From positions 885,001-949,000 of the forward strand of contig OY282378.1 in the NCBI GenBank assembly GCA_958295835.1: DNA of 64,000 bases, written 5' to 3'. Made by a program: the position numbers and the translations under genes. Source of the stretch: an uncultured Gammaproteobacteria bacterium. GTDB taxonomy: Bacteria > Pseudomonadota > Gammaproteobacteria > HK1. The notes beneath the pieces are model-generated. The model was given only the letters and a program-made list of their open reading frames with translations, did no database searches and had not been told where the DNA came from. Shown here in pieces: positions 59,601-64,000 of the stretch (within the stretch, counting starts at the first letter, position 1; each line of letters starts with the position of its first letter).

Positions 59601-60992
59601 ATGATTCGTCTTCGTCCCGGCAGGCGCCGCATCCTCCCCGCCCTGACGTTGTCGCTCGTCTGCATTCCCCTTGTAGCAGCGTCCTCCCCCACCGTGGACG
59701 ACGTGGTGGCCGCGCTCCGCGAGGACGACAACGCCCGCGCGCAGACGTTGCTCGACGAGCTCAGGAGCCAGGGCCTGGGCGACACCTACGACGTGCGCTT
59801 CCTTCAGGGCGTGCTGCATCTGCGTGCCGGAGAGGGGGCGGAGGCCGCCCGGGTGTTCGACGAAATCGAAACGTCCGAAGGGCCGGCGCCGACGCTCGCG
59901 TCCGGCCGGGCCCTTTCCGCCTGGGCCGCGGGGCGGCCTGCGGAGGCCCGTACCCGCCTCGAGCATGCGACCCGGCTCTGGCCCGAGGATGCGGGGGTAT
60001 GGGCCAATCTGGGCGACGTCTACCGTGCGCTCGCGGCGCACGCCTACCAGCGGGTCCGCGCATTGCGCCGCAACGCGGGCGCCGAAGCGCCCTCGCCCGA
60101 CGTTCCGGCTCTTTCCGTGCAGTCCGGTACGCCGCTGTCTTCCGACGTTCCAACCCCCCCTCCGGTCCTCGAGGTCGTTCCCGCGGAACCGGCAGGCTCC
60201 GCGTCTCCCACGAGCACGACTGAATCCGCGGCAACGGCCGAGGCCGTGGCGCCGGCCCAACCAGCGGCCCCCGCCCAATCCGCGGCAACGACCGAAGCCG
60301 TGGCGCCGATCGAACCAGCGGCCCCTGCCCAATCCGCGGCAACGACCGAAGCCCGGGTCGACTCCACCGCCCCGGCCGACCCCCCGCCTTCTTCCGATCC
60401 AACCGCTTCCTCCTCACCACCGCTTTCCCCGGCGTCTCCCCCGCCGTCCCCCGGAGCAACGCCGGAACCTCCGCTTCCCGCGGCATCCTCCTCCCTGCCG
60501 TCTCCGGAGAACGTGTCTTCGGTTCCGGCGCCTCCCTCCCCGGAGACGCCCGCATGTTTCCTGGCAGGCCCCTGGCCCGACACGCCGCCCGCCGAGGTCC
60601 TGGACTGGATCCAGGCGCGCAACGCGCGGGTGCTGTCCTTCCAGAGCCGGTCCTCTCACTATCGCGTGTATCTGGGGCCGTTCGAGGACCGCAAGCAGGC
60701 GGTGCAGAAGATGATCTCCCTGAAGAAGGACCTGGGGATTGGCGACGTGGCATGGGTCCCCGCCGGCCCGCTTCGCGACGCGGTATCCCTCGGGGTCTAC
60801 CTGAAGCGGGAGAGCGTGGACCGCCGGCTTCGCGCGTTGCACGCCCTGGGTCTCGATCCCAAGGTGCAACCCCCCCGGGCGGGGAGCTGGCTGCTTGGAT
60901 CGACATCCGATCTCGAGGCTCTCCTGACGGAGTGGCCCCACACCTTTCCGGACGTGCCCCTGACGCCCGAGCGTTGTCCGCCATCCCGGTGA
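59601..60992 (+). CDS. Secreted TPR and SPOR-domain protein
   Basis: The 463-residue protein has a signal peptide (RRRILPALTLSLVCIPLVAASS), a TPR-like helical region (about residues 30-160), a long Ala/Pro/Ser/Thr linker (about 165-320) and a C-terminal SPOR-like domain (ARVLSFQSRSSHYRVYLGPFEDRKQAVQKMISLKKDLGIGDVAWVP, about 340-385). SPOR domains bind denuded peptidoglycan at septa, so a periplasmic, division-site role is likely. The linker includes a 54-bp tandem repeat. It starts at ATG 59601; the ribosome-binding site is weak. The next gene starts 4 bp after its stop. Confidence 0.8.
   Translation: MIRLRPGRRRILPALTLSLVCIPLVAASSPTVDDVVAALREDDNARAQTLLDELRSQGLGDTYDVRFLQGVLHLRAGEGAEAARVFDEIETSEGPAPTLASGRALSAWAAGRPAEARTRLEHATRLWPEDAGVWANLGDVYRALAAHAYQRVRALRRNAGAEAPSPDVPALSVQSGTPLSSDVPTPPPVLEVVPAEPAGSASPTSTTESAATAEAVAPAQPAAPAQSAATTEAVAPIEPAAPAQSAATTEARVDSTAPADPPPSSDPTASSSPPLSPASPPPSPGATPEPPLPAASSSLPSPENVSSVPAPPSPETPACFLAGPWPDTPPAEVLDWIQARNARVLSFQSRSSHYRVYLGPFEDRKQAVQKMISLKKDLGIGDVAWVPAGPLRDAVSLGVYLKRESVDRRLRALHALGLDPKVQPPRAGSWLLGSTSDLEALLTEWPHTFPDVPLTPERCPPSR
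60228..60353 (+). repeat. 54-bp tandem repeat in the SPOR-protein linker
   Basis: Two full units and a third of another encode AATxEAVAPxxPAAPAQS. The second unit differs from the first at a few bases. The array lengthens the periplasmic linker of the TPR/SPOR protein. Confidence 0.8.
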
Positions 60993-60996
60993 GGCC

Positions 60997-62826
60997 GTGC
61001 GCGTAGGGGCGCCCGGCATCCGCCGTTCGGGGCTCTGCCTTCTCCTGCTCGCCGCCGTTCTCGCGGCCTATGCCCCCGCCCTGCTCCACGGCGGTTTCAC
61101 GTGGGACGACTACAAGTTCGTCGAGGCGAACCCCCGCCTGACCGGCCCGGAGGGCCTGAAGGCGATCTGGCTCCAGCCCGGCACGGCGTCCTCCCATGAG
61201 GCGGCCGTTCCCGAGGTCGAGGTGCACTGGTTCCCCGTGCTCTACACCTCGTTCTGGCTGGAACGCTGGCTCTGGGGGTCGTTCCAGGCGCCCGGCTTCC
61301 ACGGCACGAATCTGCTGATCCACTTCTGCAACGCCCTGCTGGCATGGGGGCTCCTCGCCCGGCTGCGGGTCCCCGGCCCCTTCCTCGTGGCCCTGATCTG
61401 GGCGGTGCATCCCGGGGCCATGGAGGCCGTCGGCTTCGTCATGGGCCGCAAGGACCTCCTCCCCGCATCCTTCATCCTGCTGGCGGCCTGGCTATGGCTC
61501 CGGCCGTTCTCGCCCGTTCCCGGCTCAGAGCATGTCCGCTCCCCGTTCGGCCAATCCGGCCACCAACACCACCGACCCTCGGGATGGCCTCCCGCCTGGC
61601 CGGCGGTCGCCGGGACGGTCCTGCTGGGTACGGCGGGGATGCTCTGCAAGACGACGGCGGTGGTGCTGCCCATGCTCCTCCTGCTCCTCCACCTCCGGCG
61701 GGGGGATCCCCTGTCCCGGGGGCTCGCCGGGCGTCTTGCCCTGCTGCAGGCGGTCCTGGTCGGCGTGGCGCTCTTCCAGTGGTTCGTCTTCGCCAGGCTC
61801 TCCGATCCGGCCGTCCATGACTTCTCCTTCACGGAACGGATCCTCCTGGCGGCCCGGGCCGCCTGGACACACCTCTTCCTGACCCTCGTGCCCGGACCCT
61901 CCCCCCTGCGCTTCCACTCGTGGACGATCTCCCCCACCGACCTCGCGGGCTGGGCGGCGCTGGCCGCCTGGGGCATCGTCCTGCCCGTCGCCCTTCGTCT
62001 CCGGCCATACGGCCGATCCGCGCTGCTCATCGGACTGCTCTGGTTCCTGGTATGCCTCTCGCCGACGCTGGGATTCGTGGACCATCCCTCCCTCCACATG
62101 TCCCTCGCGTGGTCGCGGTACCGCTACCTGGCGTCGCTGGGTCCGTGGGCGCTGGCGGTGGGAGCCGGGCTGGCGGCTCTGCACCACATGTCGCGGCAGC
62201 CGCGCAGGCTTCCCCGCGCGCTCGGGCGGGGCGCCTTGCGCGGCCTCGGCCTGGCGGCCCTGCTGACCGCCGGCCTCACCACCGCGCGCTTCTCCATCCT
62301 CTTCTCCAACGACGCCACGTGGTTCCAGCACCTCGCCCGTCATGCGCCCGCCTCCGACTGGCTCGCGAGCCACTTCGTCAACGCGCTCATCCGCGCCGGC
62401 CATACCGAGCGGGCGCTGCGCGTCGCCGAGACGCGCTTCCTCTCCGATCCCTCCCGCTTGCGCTATCGCCGCGACCGGGCCATTGCCCGCATGGCCGCGG
62501 GACGGCGCGACGAGGCCCGCGCGGACTTCCGGGCGCTCGTCTCGCTTCTCGACCGGGATCCGGGCCTGATCCCCCGCCCCCCCTGCGTCTCCCCCCGCAC
62601 CTTGGCCGGATACTGGCCGCTGGAGCGGGACGATCTGCATCTCATCTATTTCAACTACGGCATCCTGCTGTCCGAGCTCGACCGCCCGTTCGAAGCGCGG
62701 GACATGTTCTTCCGGGCCCGGCAGGTACACCCCGGACCCGGCGATGTCTGGGTCTTCCGCGCCGATCCGCCGATCGTGGCCGTCGGCCCGCCTGCCGGCT
62801 CCGGGGGGCGAGAGTGTGCGCCGTAG
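60997..62826 (+). CDS. Polytopic membrane protein, GT-C/TMTC-like, with C-terminal TPR region
   Basis: The 609-residue protein has about ten membrane segments. GGFTWDDYKFVEANPRL after the first segment carries the acidic pair of GT-C glycosyltransferases, and NLLIHFCNALLAWGLL and AVHPGAMEAVGFVMGRKDLL are the blocks seen in TMTC/PMT-like proteins. The last 170 residues are helical, TPR-like (VNALIRAGHTERALRVAETRFLSDPSRLRYRRDRAIARMAAGR). It may transfer a sugar from a lipid carrier to a protein or polymer; this is inference. GTG 60997 is the start, directly after the SPOR gene. Confidence 0.8.
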   Translation: MRVGAPGIRRSGLCLLLLAAVLAAYAPALLHGGFTWDDYKFVEANPRLTGPEGLKAIWLQPGTASSHEAAVPEVEVHWFPVLYTSFWLERWLWGSFQAPGFHGTNLLIHFCNALLAWGLLARLRVPGPFLVALIWAVHPGAMEAVGFVMGRKDLLPASFILLAAWLWLRPFSPVPGSEHVRSPFGQSGHQHHRPSGWPPAWPAVAGTVLLGTAGMLCKTTAVVLPMLLLLLHLRRGDPLSRGLAGRLALLQAVLVGVALFQWFVFARLSDPAVHDFSFTERILLAARAAWTHLFLTLVPGPSPLRFHSWTISPTDLAGWAALAAWGIVLPVALRLRPYGRSALLIGLLWFLVCLSPTLGFVDHPSLHMSLAWSRYRYLASLGPWALAVGAGLAALHHMSRQPRRLPRALGRGALRGLGLAALLTAGLTTARFSILFSNDATWFQHLARHAPASDWLASHFVNALIRAGHTERALRVAETRFLSDPSRLRYRRDRAIARMAAGRRDEARADFRALVSLLDRDPGLIPRPPCVSPRTLAGYWPLERDDLHLIYFNYGILLSELDRPFEARDMFFRARQVHPGPGDVWVFRADPPIVAVGPPAGSGGRECAP

Positions 62827-62952
62827 ACCGGGAATTCCCGCCCCAGTCCGAACATGTCCCGTGAATCGCCGGGATCGGATGCCCGGGTCGTCAGGGAGGC
62901 CGGGAATTCCCGCTCATCCGGTCCGTGTCCGGGTATCGGCGGGAGTTGCCGG

Positions 62953-62987
62953 GCTGCCGCAGACTGACTTGCGCCCCTTGCGGCAGC
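62953..62987 (+). terminator. Hairpin before the ETF-QO gene
   Basis: GCTGCCGCA and TGCGGCAGC form a perfect 9-bp stem with a 17-nt loop in the 216-bp interval. No T-run follows. A CCGGGAATTCCCG palindrome occurs twice upstream (about 62829 and 62903). It may end the upstream transcript or regulate the next gene. Confidence 0.4.
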
Positions 62988-63042
62988 GCGAAGACAATGC
63001 CCACGACAGATGCTCGTCGCGGACGTGGAGGAGATGGGGACG

Positions 63043-64000
63043 TGGAACGCGAGTCGATGGAGTTCGACGTCGTCATCGTCGGGGCGGGGCCGTCGGGGCT
63101 CTCCACCGCGATCCGGCTGAGGCAGCTCTGCGCGGAGCACGACTCGGACCTCTCGGTGTGCATCGTCGAGAAGGGGTCCGAGGTCGGGGCCCACATCCTC
63201 TCCGGCGCGGTGCTGGAGCCGCGCTCGCTGGAAGAGCTGTTCCCGGACTGGAAGGAGCGCGGGGCGCCGCTCCATACCCCCGCGCGGGAGGATCGGTTCC
63301 TCTTTCTGACCAGGGGCGGCGCGGTACGGCTGCCGACTCCCCCCCAGATGCACAACGACGGCAATTACATCATCAGCCTCGGGAACCTGTGCCGCTGGCT
63401 GGGTGAGCAGGCGGAGGCGCTCGACGTCTCGATCTTCCCGGGCTTCCCCGCCGCCGAGGTGCTCTACCACGAGGACGGCACGGTCAGGGGGGTCGCGACC
63501 CGCGACATGGGGATCGGACGCGACGGGCAGCCGAAAGGGAGCTTCGAGCCGGGCGTCGAGCTGCACGCGCGGGCCACCGTCTTCGCCGAGGGCTGCCGCG
63601 GCCACCTGACCAAGGCGCTGTTCGAGCGCTTCGATCTCCGCGCCGGCGTCGACCCGCAGACCTACGGCATCGGCATCAAGGAGCTGTGGGAGATCGAGCC
63701 GGCCCGGCACGAGCCGGGGCTGATCGTGCACACCCTCGGATGGCCGCTCGACCGCTCGACCTACGGCGGCTCGTTCCTCTACCACCTCGAAGACCACCAG
63801 ATCGCGGTGGGATTCGTGGTCGGCCTCGACTACGCCAATCCGCATCTCAGCCCCTTCGATGAGTTCCAGCGGTTCAAGACCCACCCGAAGATCCGTCCCA
63901 CGTTCGAGGGCGGGCGACGGATCGCCTACGGCGCGCGCGCGATCAGCGAAGGCGGCCTCCAGTCGATCCCGAGGCTCACGTTCCCGGGCGGGCTGCTGGT
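63043..64000 (+). CDS. Electron transfer flavoprotein-ubiquinone oxidoreductase (partial)
   Basis: The frame runs off the right edge after 319 codons. [22 protein letters not shown] is the FAD-binding motif; [51 protein letters not shown] and [19 protein letters not shown] match ETF-QO. It passes electrons from ETF, reduced by acyl-CoA or N-methylglycine dehydrogenases, to quinone. The GTG at 63043 has GGAG about 9 nt upstream; an ATG at 63058 is an alternative. It could serve the dehydrogenase at 50-52.7 kb. Confidence 0.93.

Overview
The window is GC-rich, densely coded DNA, probably from a gammaproteobacterium. The taxonomic call is an inference from three things: an Escherichia coli-type DNA polymerase II, the housekeeping run pssA - family 4 uracil-DNA glycosylase - rimI - 3'-5' exonuclease - mutL - miaA, and a PolB-related exonuclease. 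No rRNA or tRNA gene was recognised, so the placement stays open.

Layout. (1) 1-14,400: the left edge cuts an apparent M23-type envelope protein on the minus strand. A nitrogen/one-carbon cluster follows: a DUF1989-GcvT fusion (minus), a complete IS1202-type insertion sequence, an ammonium transporter with a small membrane protein, a GntR/FadR regulator, and an operon glnT-like glutamine synthetase - glxB - glxC - [zinc-knuckle peptide] - glxD - [DUF4160 - DUF2442] - 136-aa protein. These are the genes of the N-methylglutamate/GlxBCD type of glutamate-synthase-like system. A second GcvT-bearing enzyme, a dimethylglycine/sarcosine dehydrogenase-like flavoprotein at 50-53 kb, may feed the same C1/N-methyl metabolism. 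(2) 14.4-22.5 kb: a DUF1778-GNAT toxin-antitoxin pair, a nitrilase-family amidase, a hypothetical protein with a low-complexity linker, polB, nadX and an MFS transporter, with decayed pieces of antitoxin/nucleotidyltransferase genes at gene borders. (3) 22.7-30.3 kb: a complete arsenite-sensing and arsenite-oxidising locus. aioX-aioS-aioR (minus) are divergent from aioB-aioA (plus), with a sigma-54 promoter in front of aioB and two matching palindromes upstream that suit AioR binding. (4) 30.6-38 kb: a TAXI-type TRAP transporter, an MFS transporter, and a two-subunit, TAT-exported molybdenum hydroxylase of the isoquinoline-oxidoreductase type. (5) 38.3-50.1 kb: a surface-polysaccharide locus with an ABC exporter (wzm-wzt), FkbM methyltransferase, GT2 enzymes, a 1515-residue sulfotransferase/RgpF/GT2/GT2 fusion carrying a 42-bp coding minisatellite, and rfbC-rfbB-rfbD for dTDP-rhamnose (rfbA is not in the window). 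(6) 52.9-64 kb: ruvX, miaA, mutL, exonuclease, rimI, uracil-DNA glycosylase, pssA, a TPR/SPOR protein, a GT-C membrane protein, and the start of an ETF-ubiquinone oxidoreductase cut by the right edge.

The points most worth a second look are these. The IS transposase is interrupted three times by the same 22-23 bp GNRA-loop hairpin and is otherwise an intact 400-codon frame. The paired GTTAC-N6-GTAAC sites and sigma-54 promoter make an explicit regulatory model for arsenite oxidase. A small membrane protein behind amt has a coding-like, in-frame extension after its stop codon. A duplicated Cys/His zinc-knuckle peptide is embedded between glxC and glxD.
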